Positions 1 through 11,444 of a stretch of DNA of 64,000 nucleotides are shown here, piece by piece. The DNA is taken from assembly GCF_964019385.1 (NCBI RefSeq), contig NC_088643.1, forward strand, positions 14,170,800 through 14,234,799. The letters are read 5' to 3'. A program made the translations under genes and the position numbers. The stretch comes from Sycon ciliatum. Taxonomy: Eukaryota > Porifera > Calcarea > Leucosolenida > Sycettidae. Positions within the stretch are counted from its first letter, which is position 1. Every line of letters starts with the position of its first letter. A model generated the notes under the pieces. It saw only the letters and a list, made by a program, of their open reading frames with translations. It did not search any database and was not told the origin of the DNA.

Positions 1-530
1 ATGGTAAGAAGATGTCAGTGTTGTATGGGCTCTGGTATGGTTGTCTACGCCTTCATGCGTATTATTTGTACATTTGTATGATCAATGACTTGAGGATATA
101 ACAAATATTCCATTATTTCAGATAGCCTAGGATATTGGAATAGGAAATTTGAAGTTCATGAAAAAGGATGTTGAACGGTCTCTTCTGGGATGACGACTAC
201 ACCATGGCTTAAGGGTAGGACATTGCTGGCCATAAGCCCAGAGGGTGCCTAGTTGATGTCCTCGGGGTGACAGTAAGTTTGTTCTCAAGACCTTTCCAGT
301 TTTCATCTCCGTCTAACTTATGAGTATTGCTGGTAGAAGGTCGAACAATACAATCATCAGGTCTGAGCTGCCATTGGTAGTTTTACTTCAACATCAGCGC
401 TCTAGTTACAGCTTGTCTACTACACATAACATCTTCACAAGTGTTGTATCTCAACAAAATTGTGGTGTGTTACCTTCCATGCCTACGTGTGTTATAGGAT
501 CGTTGCAGTCATCGTATCGTCATTGTCATT
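1..530 (+). other. Copy A 5' side: end of exon 1, intron and acceptor
   Basis: The window opens on the ATG|GTAAGA donor that also ends the candidate exon 1 of copies C to G, so exon 1 of copy A lies outside the window. The next 500 bp align with the interval upstream of the other copies and read as an intron. A TTGCAG acceptor precedes position 509, 22 bp before the start codon at 531. A short frame at 320-637 overlaps the main gene in another phase and is judged a shadow. Confidence 0.5.
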
Positions 531-1043
531 ATGACTATCCTAAGTCCATTCTGGGCCAATCGTCTAGGGAGCGTTCAAGCAATGCCAGCCAAGTCCAACG
601 TTTCATGCGTTCAATCTACTCATGCACCAGAAACTGAGTACAACGGCGACTTTACAAGAATATTGCCACGTGTTCGTACCCTACCACCAGTCGCATATCC
701 CGACGATATGACTTCTGCCAAAGGTTACTGCGGAGTCCTATTCAGTGGCTGGGTGCCCAAACAAGCGAAACCGGATAATAACATTAAGTGTCAGAATAAA
801 TGGGCTTGCAAACGGCTTAGCACGACACATGAAACCATTCCCACGCACATGTTCAGTTATGTGCTCTCTCGTCAAGTGGACGCCAAGCACATGTGCGACT
901 GCCAAGCCACCACATTCCATCCGCTTCATCTGAGACGTGCGAACAGTACAGAAGCATGGACGTTCCAGACAGCGAGTGACTCTTTTATCATCACTGGATA
1001 CTCTTGTGAACACAAGAAAGTGTGTCGAAAGTTTAACTGCTAA
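531..1043 (+). CDS. Copy A: cysteine-rich secreted protein, IL-17-like candidate (170 aa)
   Basis: Uninterrupted 170-codon frame, the most divergent full-length copy. The N-terminus is mildly hydrophobic (MTILSPFWA) with a possible cleavage after VQA near residue 17. Cysteines sit at 26, 67, 87, 93, 122, 124, 159, 165 and 170, and all are kept in every copy. The order W91, IP (residues 103-104), CDC (122-124), LRR (134-136) and GYTC (156-159) parallels the IL-17 fold, whose family carries W, RIP, CxC, VLRR and GCTC. That family consists of secreted cytokine dimers; membership here is inferred. The start was chosen for A at -3 and conservation in all copies. About 21 codons differ from copy B by replacement and only about 6 silently, yet no stop or frameshift has accumulated. 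Confidence 0.7.
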   Translation: MTILSPFWANRLGSVQAMPAKSNVSCVQSTHAPETEYNGDFTRILPRVRTLPPVAYPDDMTSAKGYCGVLFSGWVPKQAKPDNNIKCQNKWACKRLSTTHETIPTHMFSYVLSRQVDAKHMCDCQATTFHPLHLRRANSTEAWTFQTASDSFIITGYSCEHKKVCRKFNC

Positions 1044-1118
1044 GCATATGCAGGCAGCAACAGATCCAACTGTCATCCTTCTGGAATATGTCCATACTGA
1101 CCAGCTTGTAATTCAATA

Positions 1119-1365
<247 letters not shown>

Positions 1366-1431
1366 TGTATTACCTGAGTTATACGTCATTCTAATTTCCA
1401 AATAGCATAATTATTCTCTATTCGGATTATA

Positions 1432-1804
1432 ATGGTGTACTAGCTGTGCTAGTACTTGTTAGCAACAATGCGAACTAGCACACACACTGCACTGCATTGC
1501 TTTGTACTGCATTCAAGACTGACGTCATGCGCTTTGTTTTGCTGCGTAATCAAAAATGGCACCAGCCAATTTAGCGGAAAAGAAAAACAAATCTTGCTTG
1601 CCCTGTTTTGCTCTTCCAGACAACGAATCATGCTTCAGCAGTGTTTCTTTTCCTTTCGTAGCTTTGCTGCCAGCCCGAGTGTCACCTTGACACTGTATTT
1701 CTTCAGTATGTCTGACCTAATTGTCGACACTGTCAAGGCAATGCCTTGCCAAGCCCTCCGCGGCGAGCCTTCTCAGCGCGGCTTGAATCCGAAAGGAAAC
1801 TTAG
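1432..1804. other. Start of composite insertion; no gene recognised
   Basis: In copy B the sequence around 17430 is continuous where copy A breaks at 1432 and resumes near 6214, so 1432-6213 is inserted DNA. This first part contains a TGACGTCA palindrome near 1519, the consensus of a cAMP-response element, and a 121-codon frame at 1456-1821 of unremarkable composition. I see no recognisable protein. Confidence 0.5.
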
Positions 1805-1995
1805 TACAGTGGTCCCTCTAGAATCCGGCACCATTTGTGCCAGGGAAAATCTGCTGGATTAGGGAGGGTGCTGGATTAACAAATCTGATTTACTGCTGCA
1901 ATGTGCATGAAGAGGACATTTTGGCTACTGAAAATTGTGCTGGTTTATCGAGGGTGCTGGATTCTAAAGTGCTGGATTAGAGAGGGACGACTGTA
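1805..1995. mobile_element. pogo/Tigger-like MITE
   Basis: A 187-bp element (1807-1993) bounded by TA dinucleotides. The ends are inverted repeats: CAGTGGTCCCTCTAGAATCC on the left, and on the right the reverse complement reads CAGTCGTCCCTCTCTAATCC. CAGT.GTCCCTC termini and a TA target duplication are typical of non-autonomous pogo/Tigger elements of the Tc1/mariner superfamily. The interior is internally repetitive (GCTGGATT several times) and codes for nothing. Confidence 0.8.
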
Positions 1996-2242
1996 AAAGC
2001 ATTTTACAGGACCGTTTGCTGGCACAACTAGCCCTTGGTAGTTTTTTGAACTTTGTTTTACTTCGCAAAATCCAAACGGGAATTTCTTCCCAATGACAAG
2101 GTAGCGAAGATCTTAAGAGGGAAGAAAAGAGAGAGAGAGAGAGAGAAAAAAAGGAAAGAAAAAGTGTGTATGCACTGGAAATGATAGTCAGCTGGAAATC
2201 GGATCCATTGTCAAACATGGCATTTGCTACTGTTGCATGTAG
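1996..2242. other. Non-coding gap with GA-rich tract
   Basis: Between the MITE and the LINE fragment. It holds a purine-rich run near 2115-2165 (GAGA and AAAGGAAAG). No gene seen. Confidence 0.5.
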
Positions 2243-3060
2243 TCAACGAGCAATTGCGTAGGGTACTGGTGCAGCTTTGAAGGTCTCCAGCGTTGTGCTG
2301 GAGCGGACGTCTCCAGGTAATCTGTTCCATTTACCTGTAGCGTTGAAGGCGTACCTCGACTTTCCAGCGTTTGTTCTCGCAACTGGAAGACTGAGTCCGT
2401 ACTGCTGCTGAAGGCGGGTTTCTCTGGTCATTTGTGGAGTCATTAGTGCTGTGACGGACTGCGATGTCTCACCGTGTAGGCTCTTCCACAGAAGAGCTAA
2501 GGTGTTCTGGTGGAAGTGCTCAGACACCTGTAAAACTCCCAGCCGGGTCAGCAAAGGGTCAGCTGAGTGCCGCGTGGGCACACCGTAGACAGTGCGAACT
2601 GCTCGATTCAGCAGAACCTGCAGCCTCCTGTTCTCAGCACTCGACAGTGAGCCACTGAAAGAGGGCGAGGCATAGTGCGTCTGGCAGTACTACAGAGGTC
2701 ACGTACCGTGCCCTTGCAGCTTCACTGAGGCAGTGGCGTGCGCGCCAGAGTGCCCCGATTTTCTGAGCCATCTTGGCTGCCACTTTGTCAATGTGCTCCT
2801 TGAATGTCAAAGTGCTGTCCATGGTCACTCCGAGATACTTGACTGAGGAGGCTTCTGGGAGGGGTGTTCTGTCGCAGGTGACTTTGATCGGTGGTGTTGG
2901 CTGTTTGCGTCCTGCATACACTGCTAGGAGATGACTCTTTGTCTCATTGAGAATGAGGCCACGTTGACGTAGCCAGTCACTGAGCTTTGTGACTGCTGTG
3001 GAGAGATTAGCTGAGATGACATCCGTTGACGTGTGGCTGAATGTTTCAAGTTTGTTGCCC
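2243..3060 (-). pseudogene. LINE ORF2 fragment, C-terminal reverse transcriptase part
   Basis: Minus-strand frames at about 3060-2660 and 2581-2243 together give the end of a non-LTR reverse transcriptase. The first has the thumb-like pattern LSDWLRQRGLILNETKS, then KYLGVTMDSTLTFKEHI and a run of basic WRAR residues. The second ends with the GKWNRLPGDVRSS and LETFK pattern found at the C-termini of CR1/jockey-type ORF2 proteins. The catalytic palm with its two aspartates is missing, and the two parts are in different frames, so this is a 5'-truncated, frameshifted relic. Confidence 0.8.
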
Positions 3061-3380
3061 GAAATTTTTGCACACTTCCGGCCCAACATTCCGGCTGGTG
3101 CACAGCCCGAATAACGATAACCAGCTAAATGTCGTTGAGTCGGATGACGCGAAGCAGGTGCGTCGCAAGGTTCACGATAATTATACATGTAGCTACCCGG
3201 CTCGAGGCATGGACTACATACATGTATATTATCACGGCTGCTGCCCTACACCGCACTGCTGAACTGATTGCGTACCAGCAGTTGATCCTGACTGTTAACC
3301 GCCAGTTCTTCCCAAGCGCGTGGCTAGAGTACGACCGCCAGCTGCGGATGCTTGTGGCCCAGTAACCAGGCACGAAGAGG
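3061..3380. other. Gap between LINE and DIRS-like relics
   Basis: Contains ACATGTA-type palindromes near 3185 and 3220. The sequence from about 3260 may be the 5' region of the DIRS-like element. No independent gene supported. Confidence 0.4.
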
Positions 3381-5443
3381 TTGGACACCATCGACGTGAA
3401 CCAAAGGCAGATAGCTGTCACAGGCCATGCACACCCAAAATGCGCTCAATGTAATACCGGCCATCCAGGGGCGGTTTGTGTCCTTTTTGCCCCCAAGCCA
3501 GCGGCATTTACCTCCAGTGGTCGCAACCATACCAGCGACGGCCAAGAAATCTGCCGCAACTTCAATGGAGGTCGCTGTTCTTCGTCGTCGTGCCGCTTCT
3601 CCCACACCTGCAGCCAGTGTGGCAAGGACCACCCATGCATCATGTGCAACCAGCAGCAGCGCGGAGCCAATCGGCCACCCCGCCGCTCCTAGCAGAATGG
3701 CTACTGAATCGCTTGACTCGGTACGTAGCTTCTTTCCTATACACTCTGCAGACACCACACTGCTAGCTGACCACTTTGCCCGCCTGTTACGTAACCACTC
3801 AGATCAATCATGTGTTGCGTATGTTCTCCATGGCCTGCGCCATGGCTTTACTCTTGGATCTGCCGGCCAACACGACATTTCGGTTTTCTCTAATAATCTG
3901 CCCTCGGCTTTCACTCACTCGGCATTTATATTCGAGCAATTAGCTGCTTCCTGCGCCTGCAGCGAGACCACAGGCCCATTTCCGTCACCTCCATTTCAGT
4001 TCATGCGCCGCTCTGGTATTGGTGCCATCCCCAAAAAGAACGGCAAGCTGCGAATGATCCACCATCTGTCTAGTCCGGAATGCACCGGCGCGAACGACAG
4101 CATTCCTGCCAAGCCGCTCTCTCTGCACTACGCGAGCATTGACAACGCGATCAACATCATCATGCCCACAGCCTGTGTATTTGTCCAAGCTCGATGTACG
4201 CAGTGCATTTCGGCAGATCCCAGTCCGCCGTCAGGACTTCGCTGGGAAGGCTCCTACTACTACGAGGGCTTTCTGCCTTTCGGCCTCCGCTCCAGCCCAG
4301 CCGTCTTTGACTCAGTAGCCACAGCAGTCAACTTGATCATGCAGCACGAGTTTGCTATAGATCACCGGCTTCATTACCTCGATGACTTTCTCGATATCTC
4401 CACTGGTTTGGCTGCAGCCAACCAGCAACTCACCATCCCCCTCCGGGCATTCACGTATCTCGGCATTCCTCTTTGCTCCATCCCAGCTCGAAGGGCCATC
4501 ACCATCATTGACCTTCCTTGGTATTGTCCTAGACTGCGAGCGCCACGAAGCTTGGCTACCAGAGGACAAGCTGTCCGAAACGCATGCGCCACTCATGGCT
4601 ACTATCAGCGAGCGAAGCATCGGCCAGCGTCAACTCGAGTCCCTCCTGGGGAAGCTCACTTTTGCTGCCCGAGTCATCGTTCCTGGACACACATTCATGC
4701 GTGAACTATGATCAGCGTGCCCTGAACTGTATCTGTGTATGCGAATGCGGTGCATAAAGCCCACCTTGAGAATGGGTTTGCCGGCCCCTTAGTAGATGCG
4801 TGGCTTCTGAAGAGGGTGTTGAAGGGCATCCAGCGATGCCATGGTACGGCTGTACTCACCCCTCGCCTTCCTATAACTATGCCAATCCTACGACACCTGA
4901 CGGATGCACGCCGGAAAAGTAGTATCTTGAATGGCCATGACAAGCTGCTCTACCAAGCCGCCATGCTGCTTCTGTGGATTTCTTCGGTGTGCCGAATTCA
5001 CTAATGGCATCACACGGGGCTGTACTAGCTCCCCTGGTGACGGACGCCTGCAACTCTTCCTGCTTTCATCCAAGACGGACCCATTCGGTAAAGGCGTTAC
5101 TAGTAACATTGGCCCGTCTGTACCGCCGTACTGACCGGTCCGTGCCATTGTTAGCTACCCATTTGTCACTCGTCGCGAGGGACCGGAGCAACCCTTGTTC
5201 GTACTCTCGAACACACAGCAGCTGACCAGGCAGTCATTAACAGTAACAGTATGTTCTCTTGTCGCTGCGGCCGGCATACCATCCCAGTCGAACTACTCCG
5301 GGCATTCAGTCCACATTGGCGCAGCCACCACCGCTGCCATGGCTAGTGCCCCCGACTCCTTCTTCCGAGCGATGCGTGTCTATGCTACATCCGGACTACA
5401 ACAAGCGCTAAGCGCCAGCTATCGTCCCGGCTTGCTGCCGTGA
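3381..5443 (+). pseudogene. DIRS/Ngaro-like tyrosine-recombinase retrotransposon relic
   Basis: Plus-strand pieces in successive frames follow DIRS order. A gag-type cysteine/histidine knuckle lies at 3381-3692 (CRNFNGGRC, CRFSHTCSQCGKDHP). Reverse transcriptase at about 3990-4400 shows IPKKNGKLRMIHHLS, YEGFLPFGLRSSPAVFD and catalytic HYLDDF near 4372-4389. An RNase H-linked stretch at 4430-4711 reads LTFLGIVLD and LLGKLTFAARV. A tyrosine-recombinase C-terminus at 4735-5443 includes GHSVHIGAATTAA. Several frameshifts separate the parts. The recombinase HxxR box reads HSVH, so the catalytic arginine is replaced, and no terminal tyrosine segment is evident, so the element is inactive. Such elements integrate by tyrosine recombination and leave no target duplication. 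Confidence 0.82.
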
Positions 5444-5654
5444 AATGGATGCCATGATCCCCAACTCGGGTGAGTAATGAGCTACTGAACTCTAGCTGCG
5501 CAATGCTTGCCTGTGCTGACATTAATTGACCCTTCCTGTGCGTCAATAGTGCTTAGCTAACGGAGTGCTGGTTTCATGGTTCCACTCTCACAACTGGTGT
5601 TATCTAGCTATTTGCTGCGGCTCTGCCTTGCGCTATATTACATCCATTTAGCAT
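5444..5654. other. 3' region of the DIRS-like relic
   Basis: Non-coding AT-mixed sequence between the recombinase end and the minisatellite; no gene. Confidence 0.4.
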
Positions 5655-6136
5655 TGCAGCTCTACGTTGAGCTAACAGCAGCTCTACTTTGAGCTAACCG
5701 CAGCTCTACTTTGAGCTAACAGCAGCTCTACTTTGAGCTAACCGCAGCTCTACTTTGAGCTAACAGCAGCTCTACTTTGAGCTAACTGCAGCTCTACTTT
5801 GAGCTAACCGCAGCTCTACTTTGAGCTAACAGCAGCTCTACTTTGAGCTAACAGCAGCTCTACTTTGAGCTAACAGCAGCTCTACTTTGAGCTAACCGCA
5901 GCTCTACTTTGAGCTAACAGCAGCTCTACTTTGAGCTAATCGCAGCTCTACTTTGAGCTAACAGCAGCTCTAATTTGAGCTAACAGCAGCTCTACTTTGA
6001 GCTAACCGCAGCTCTACTTTGAGCTAGCCGCAGCTCTACTTTGAGCTAACAGCAGCTCTTCTTTGAGGTAACAGCAGCTCTGCTCTGAGCTAACAGCAGC
6101 TCTGCTCTGAGCTAACACCAGCTCTACTTTGAGCTT
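5655..6136. repeat. 22-bp minisatellite with built-in hairpin
   Basis: About 22 tandem copies of a 22-bp unit, consensus AGCAGCTCTACTTTGAGCTA plus AC. An AGC/CGC variant at the unit start alternates irregularly. Each unit contains AGCTC and GAGCT separated by six bases, so each can form a small stem-loop. The last copies are more diverged. Confidence 0.95.
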
Positions 6137-6213
6137 CAAACCAGTTGTTTCGAAACCAGCACTCCTCAATCCAAAGATGCCTCTTTGTTGACTTGTTTGT
6201 GTGAGGGATGGGA

Positions 6214-6745
6214 CTAAATACTTACATATAAAATTTTTATGTAGCCACTATGTGCCTGAAGTATAGGGTGATCATATATCACTTGTTCAATCCCCGGACC
6301 TTGCTAGCTATTTCTAAGTATTGCTTCTGTTGCTGTCGACGTTTGATTGTCTTCCTGATCTCTTTATTTGAAAAATTCACAGTTGTCTACAATCCTCGTT
6401 GTCTACGAAACTCTGAGTAACGGCAGAAAAGGACTTTGTCGTGTCATTGGACTCATTGCTGTGTGAGGATTGTATTTACGTTTAAGGCGGATTCAGTATT
6501 CATGTGAGAGGTGCGATCTGACCGAAATTTCCACATCCGCTGGAACGATGCAAACCTCTGGGTTTAACGCGCAGATGCAGCTCCTATAGTGGAGGGAGAT
6601 GAGAAGATCAGACCCACCACAAACTGACCAAGTGGTAGTCAAAGACCGAAACTCCCAGTCAATGTATCCATGTATCCTCTAGCTTGTTTCAGGCCACGAA
6701 CTCCCCCCCCCCCCCGCCACTGGTCAAGTCGGGCACACATAGTGG
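6214..6745 (+). repeat. Continuation of array unit A after the composite insertion
   Basis: Aligns with 17455-17960 of copy B and, reversed, with the 3' flanks of C to G. It contains the 56-codon CFCCC frame and ends in a poly-C run before TGGTCAAGTCGGGCACACA. It proves that 1432-6213 was inserted into a pre-existing unit. Confidence 0.85.
6250..6420 (+). CDS. Candidate small ORF, CFCCC motif (copy A, 56 aa)
   Basis: Reads from MCLKYRVII to CLRNSE. A hydrophobic stretch surrounds KYCFCCCRRLIVFLI, a cysteine cluster next to two arginines at a membrane-like helix. The same frame is open in copies B, C, D, E and F on the gene strand, 300-900 bp after the stop of the 170-aa frame, and is broken in G. 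Coding is unproven; it could be a 3' UTR or an unrelated small membrane peptide. Confidence 0.25.
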   Translation: MCLKYRVIIYHLFNPRTLLAISKYCFCCCRRLIVFLISLFEKFTVVYNPRCLRNSE

Positions 6746-6751
6746 CATGAT

Positions 6752-7757
6752 TTGACACATCAGATCAAATTGCAGGATCAGTTGTCAGGCACTGTTCCTT
6801 GCTCTCGCGGTGTTCCGCAGGGCAGTGTCTTAGGCCCACTCCTCTTTGTTATTTACACTGCTGACGCCAAGTCAACGATGCCTCCGGATGTGGCAGATCA
6901 GGAATTCGCTGATGACATCGCTCTCGACTGCTCCAACGCGTGTCCCAAGCAAGTTTGCAAGTCTCTGTCGTCTGCAGTGACCAACCTCACCAACTGGCTA
7001 GATGATATCGGCCTACTTCTGAATGCCCAGAAAACCCAAGTTCTGTTTGTAAAGCCAAGAGGCAGTGCTGATGTTCAAGAACATGTACGTTGTCGAGGAC
7101 AACCCCTGGAAGCAACAACATCTGCAAAATACCTGGGTGTTGTAATCGACAATGACCTCTCCTGGCAGCCACATATCAGCCATGTCACACGCAAGATCGG
7201 GCCAGTAATTGGTCAGCTATGGCGACACGGCAGGTCCCTGAGCCTAAGAGCCCGCCAGGTCTGGTATGTCAGCATGATACAGGCTCATCTGTCTTATGGA
7301 TCCAACTGTTTCTTCTCCAGTCTTTCAAAGCAGCTCCTGGATAAACTCCACCGCCTGTCAAAATCCGGTGTCAGAGCGACCCTGCAGCAAAGGACTCTGG
7401 TCCTAACTGCCCCCCTTTCTCGAGCTATTGGGTGTGCCAAGCTTGCCACAGCTTCTCTTCCAGAAGCTTGCCATCTTCATTTTCAAATGTTTAAATGACA
7501 AGACAAGTCCCCTGTTAAAGAATCTGTTTGTGCCGTTCAACGACCCTGCCACACCTCAGCTGAGGACGACACGGGGTCAAGTGTCAAGCCTGCTGAGAGT
7601 TCCATTCCTCCCAGGTCCCGCTGGACGTCGTTCAATTCAGTTTGTTGGCAGCATTCTGTGGAATGCTCTCCCAGTTGCAGTCCGTACGGAAGGCGATTGG
7701 CGGACATTTAAAGCTCTTGCCGCGGCTCTCGACTTGCCCAGCCTTTACCCATATTAA
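6752..7757 (+). pseudogene. LINE reverse transcriptase, C-terminal half
   Basis: Frame 6752-7498 begins inside the palm domain: GVPQGSVLGPLLFVIYTAD then FADDIAL with both catalytic aspartates. It continues with LTNWLDDIGLLLNAQKTQV and KYLGVVIDNDLSWQPHI. A frameshift near 7430-7495 moves the end to 7428-7757 (LAIFIFKCLNDKTSPLL, GSILWNALPVAVR, FKALAAALDLP). The endonuclease and N-terminal reverse transcriptase are absent. The pattern fits CR1/jockey-like non-LTR elements. Confidence 0.85.
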
Positions 7758-7858
7758 CATTTTGTGTACCTAACTTCATGTCGAAATCCATTTTAACAAT
7801 CCGCATATCTCCCCCCTCTTTGTGTCTCTGTCTCTGACACACACACACACTCTCTCTC

Positions 7859-8764
<906 letters not shown>

Positions 8765-8836
8765 GTTGTTCGTTGTTTGTTGTTCATTGTTCGTTGTTTG
8801 TTGTTGTTAATAGTGTAAGAAAGGAGAAAGAGTGAG

Positions 8837-8837
<1 letters not shown>

Positions 8838-8882
<45 letters not shown>

Positions 8883-8884
8883 AG

Positions 8885-8929
<45 letters not shown>

Positions 8930-9039
8930 GTTGTTTGTTGTTTGTTGTTTGTTGTTTGTTGTTTGTTGTTCGTTGTTTGTTGTTTGTTGTTCGTTGTTCG
9001 TTGTTTGTTGTTGTTGTTCGTTGTTTGTTGTTGTTGTAG

Positions 9040-9084
<45 letters not shown>

Positions 9085-9186
9085 GTTGTTTGTTGTTCGT
9101 TGTTCGTTGTTTGTTGTTGTTGTTGTAGTTGTTGTTGTTGTTGCTGCTGCTGCTGCTGTCGTTGTTGTTGTTGTTGCTGCTGTTGG
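8838..9186. repeat. Interrupted TTG / TTTGTTG repeat
   Basis: Two further TTG blocks separated by a higher-order mix of TTGTTTG, TTGTTCG and CTG units, joined to the perfect tract through 8761-8837. It is clearly more degenerate than the 900-bp tract. Confidence 0.95.
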
Positions 9187-9254
9187 TCATTTTGTGACAG
9201 TTTGTAGAATTCCCTTGTCCAGGTAGTAAAGCCGCCCCTCTCTCCCTCTCTCTA

Positions 9255-9277
9255 TTGTTGTTGCTGTTGTTGTGGTC

Positions 9278-9362
<85 letters not shown>

Positions 9363-9408
9363 GCTGTCGTCGTTGTTGTTGCTGTTGTTGTTGCCGTTGC
9401 TGTTGTTG
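9255..9408. repeat. Third TTG microsatellite block
   Basis: About 150 bp of TTG with a few CTG, CGT and GTGG interruptions, followed by the second copy of the CTTGTCCAGG tail. Confidence 0.93.
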
Positions 9409-9728
9409 GTCATTTTGTGAGGGCTTGGACAATTCACTTGTCCAGGCAATAAAGTCTCTGTATCTCTCCTCTCTCTTTCTCTCTTCCCTCTCTCTTTCTC
9501 TCTATCTCTCTCTCTCTATCCATCTTTCTATCTATCTATCCTCTCTCATCCTGCATGCGTCACACTCTCAGGGAATTTTCTCTTATAAGATTGCATGCTT
9601 CACACTCTCATGTAATATGTCTCTCCTTTCTTCGTCTTTTTGTGAGAGCTTGGACGATCCACTTGTCCAGGCAAGAAGGCAGCAATGCCTGTTCATTCTG
9701 GTGAAGTAAAATAAAATATACCAACCAA
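9409..9728. repeat. LINE tail copies and CT-rich sequence
   Basis: Two tail copies (about 9409-9460 and 9636-9680) flank CT/ATCT-rich simple sequence. A direct repeat TTGCATGCTTCACACTCTCA-like motif occurs near 9552 and 9591. No gene. Confidence 0.6.
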
Positions 9729-10220
9729 CACCATGGCTAAGAGACTTATAGTACCACGATCGCCTTGATGAAGCGATTGGACGTTTCGGTCTTTAAATCA
9801 TGCACGTTTTGATGGGTCAGGTGTACTCGCCTCCCACCTTTCTAGGAGCTAAACATTATAAGAATTATAAACTGCAAAATTAGTAATCCAATATTAAAAC
9901 CTTCCAAGTTGGAAGGTTGTTGGTCTGCGAATTCCAAGATGTGATGCAGCTAAGAATCAAGTCGTTGAATGTCAATAACTGATCAGTCAGGGTTGTGCTA
10001 ATCATTGCACGTTCTGACTCTCCAGCCAGTACCCTGCTTATAATTCTTAGTGTTGGACAAAACACGCATAACTTGTAAACCTTCGACCCTCTCTATTAAT
10101 CCTTGCCTCTCCAGACGAGTCTGATTTGCACAGATAATATGTCGCAGATATTACAGGGCGAAATGCAGTAAGCTGACAAGACGTGAATGCAGTGCGTTAG
10201 TTCTCGGTTTCAGTGTTGTA
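9729..10220 (+). repeat. Unit A spacer (alpha half-unit)
   Basis: Matches 17968-18470 of copy B and, reversed, 20570-20850 and 30600-30910. A 61-codon minus-strand frame is conserved here, but nothing suggests a protein. It is cut at 10221 by a transposon. Confidence 0.75.
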
Positions 10221-10224
10221 TATA

Positions 10225-11440
10225 CTTGGTCCGACTTATTAAAATGTGCGCTTCGCTTCAAAACTCAAGCCTATGTCCAAAGGAGCACCTGTACTAAAAA
10301 ATCGACCAAGAGACGATAGATAGATAACTACTGTGTCGTTTCTTCGCCTGACCTTCTAGTTTCCATCTCTGCTGGTGTCTCAGGGCGCTTCTTCAAGTGC
10401 GTCAACCTGCAAAACGTCGACATTTTTTTCATCTCCTCCAAGCTACACTGCGCTTCCTTGATTTTTTCACTCCATAGGCACGATTTAGACGATCGACTTC
10501 GCCTCCTCCTCGTGCAGTACGATTGCCAGAATGGTGGCTGTAGGTGTTTTCGCCTGACGCTCCCACGACACCTTCAAATGAGGCGAACAAGTAAACCACC
10601 ACGCATAAAAAATCACTTCAAGGCTCATCACCGTGTGCCGCGCGCGTAGAACTAGTACTGAGTCTGATCTGTGTCGACATGACTGTCACACAGTCAGCTG
10701 CATCGGACCATGCGTGCTCTTCCCTGCCTGTTTCACGAATCCACTGGCCCGGGAGACTGGCGATCTTGTGACGCATCGATCGCGATCGCGGCTCCCAGGA
10801 GTCGGCGAGGACTCCGCACCATTCACGCACCGTATTCACCCTTTCTGCGCTTCAGGTTTCCAGCCAGGTTGTCGCCTGAAAGTCGACCTCAAGGGCGGTT
10901 GTTTATATCGATCAACTTACTTCTCGACGATCTCTTCTGTGATCTTGATTCGTCGGCCGCCACATCGTGAACGAATGCGAGAGAGATCAGCACAAACTGG
11001 ACGGAGCGATGCAGGTGCTTTCTGCACGAGTTTCTGGATGACGCGTTTGCTGAACTTACTTGATTCTTCCAAGGAAACAGCGACTGCAGCGATTTCAATC
11101 CGCCAGGAAGCACTCGAGAACGATCGCCCAGGAGTTTCTGGTACTCCGTGACAATTCCCCATCGCAGTGGGGTGTTGATTTCAGCACCAGGCCTTCTCTG
11201 TGTTGCGCAAGAAGCAACAGGAGTCCTCTGACGACAAAATTTGCACGCAAAATTCTCGAGTCGACTAGGATCCTGAGGCGCTGCCTCCTTTGGGGTTGGA
11301 GCCATTTCTTCTTCAACATTACAAATCGACAACTGAAGGATAGTGTTAGGTAGCTGGATAGTTTGTTCCGTCCTGAGATTATTTGAATTGGTTTTGCTGA
11401 CGTTCGAAGCGAAACGCACATTTTAATAAGTCGGACCAAG
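10225..11440. mobile_element. 1.2-kb DNA transposon with 36-bp terminal inverted repeats
   Basis: The left end begins CTTGGTCCGACTTATTAAAA. The right end read on the minus strand begins identically and matches at 35 of 36 positions. TATA (or TA) flanks both ends at 10221-10224 and 11441-11444. The empty site is visible in other units as TTGTATATA followed by AAGC, so the insertion is specific to copy A. The interior has frames of up to 176 codons on both strands, none recognised as a transposase. A Tc1/mariner-like target choice is possible; the family is unassigned. Confidence 0.88.
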
Positions 11441-11444
11441 TATA

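Noticed and set aside
5655-6136. CRISPR-like array
   Set aside because: The 22-bp units are contiguous with no unique spacers, in a eukaryotic context; it is a minisatellite.
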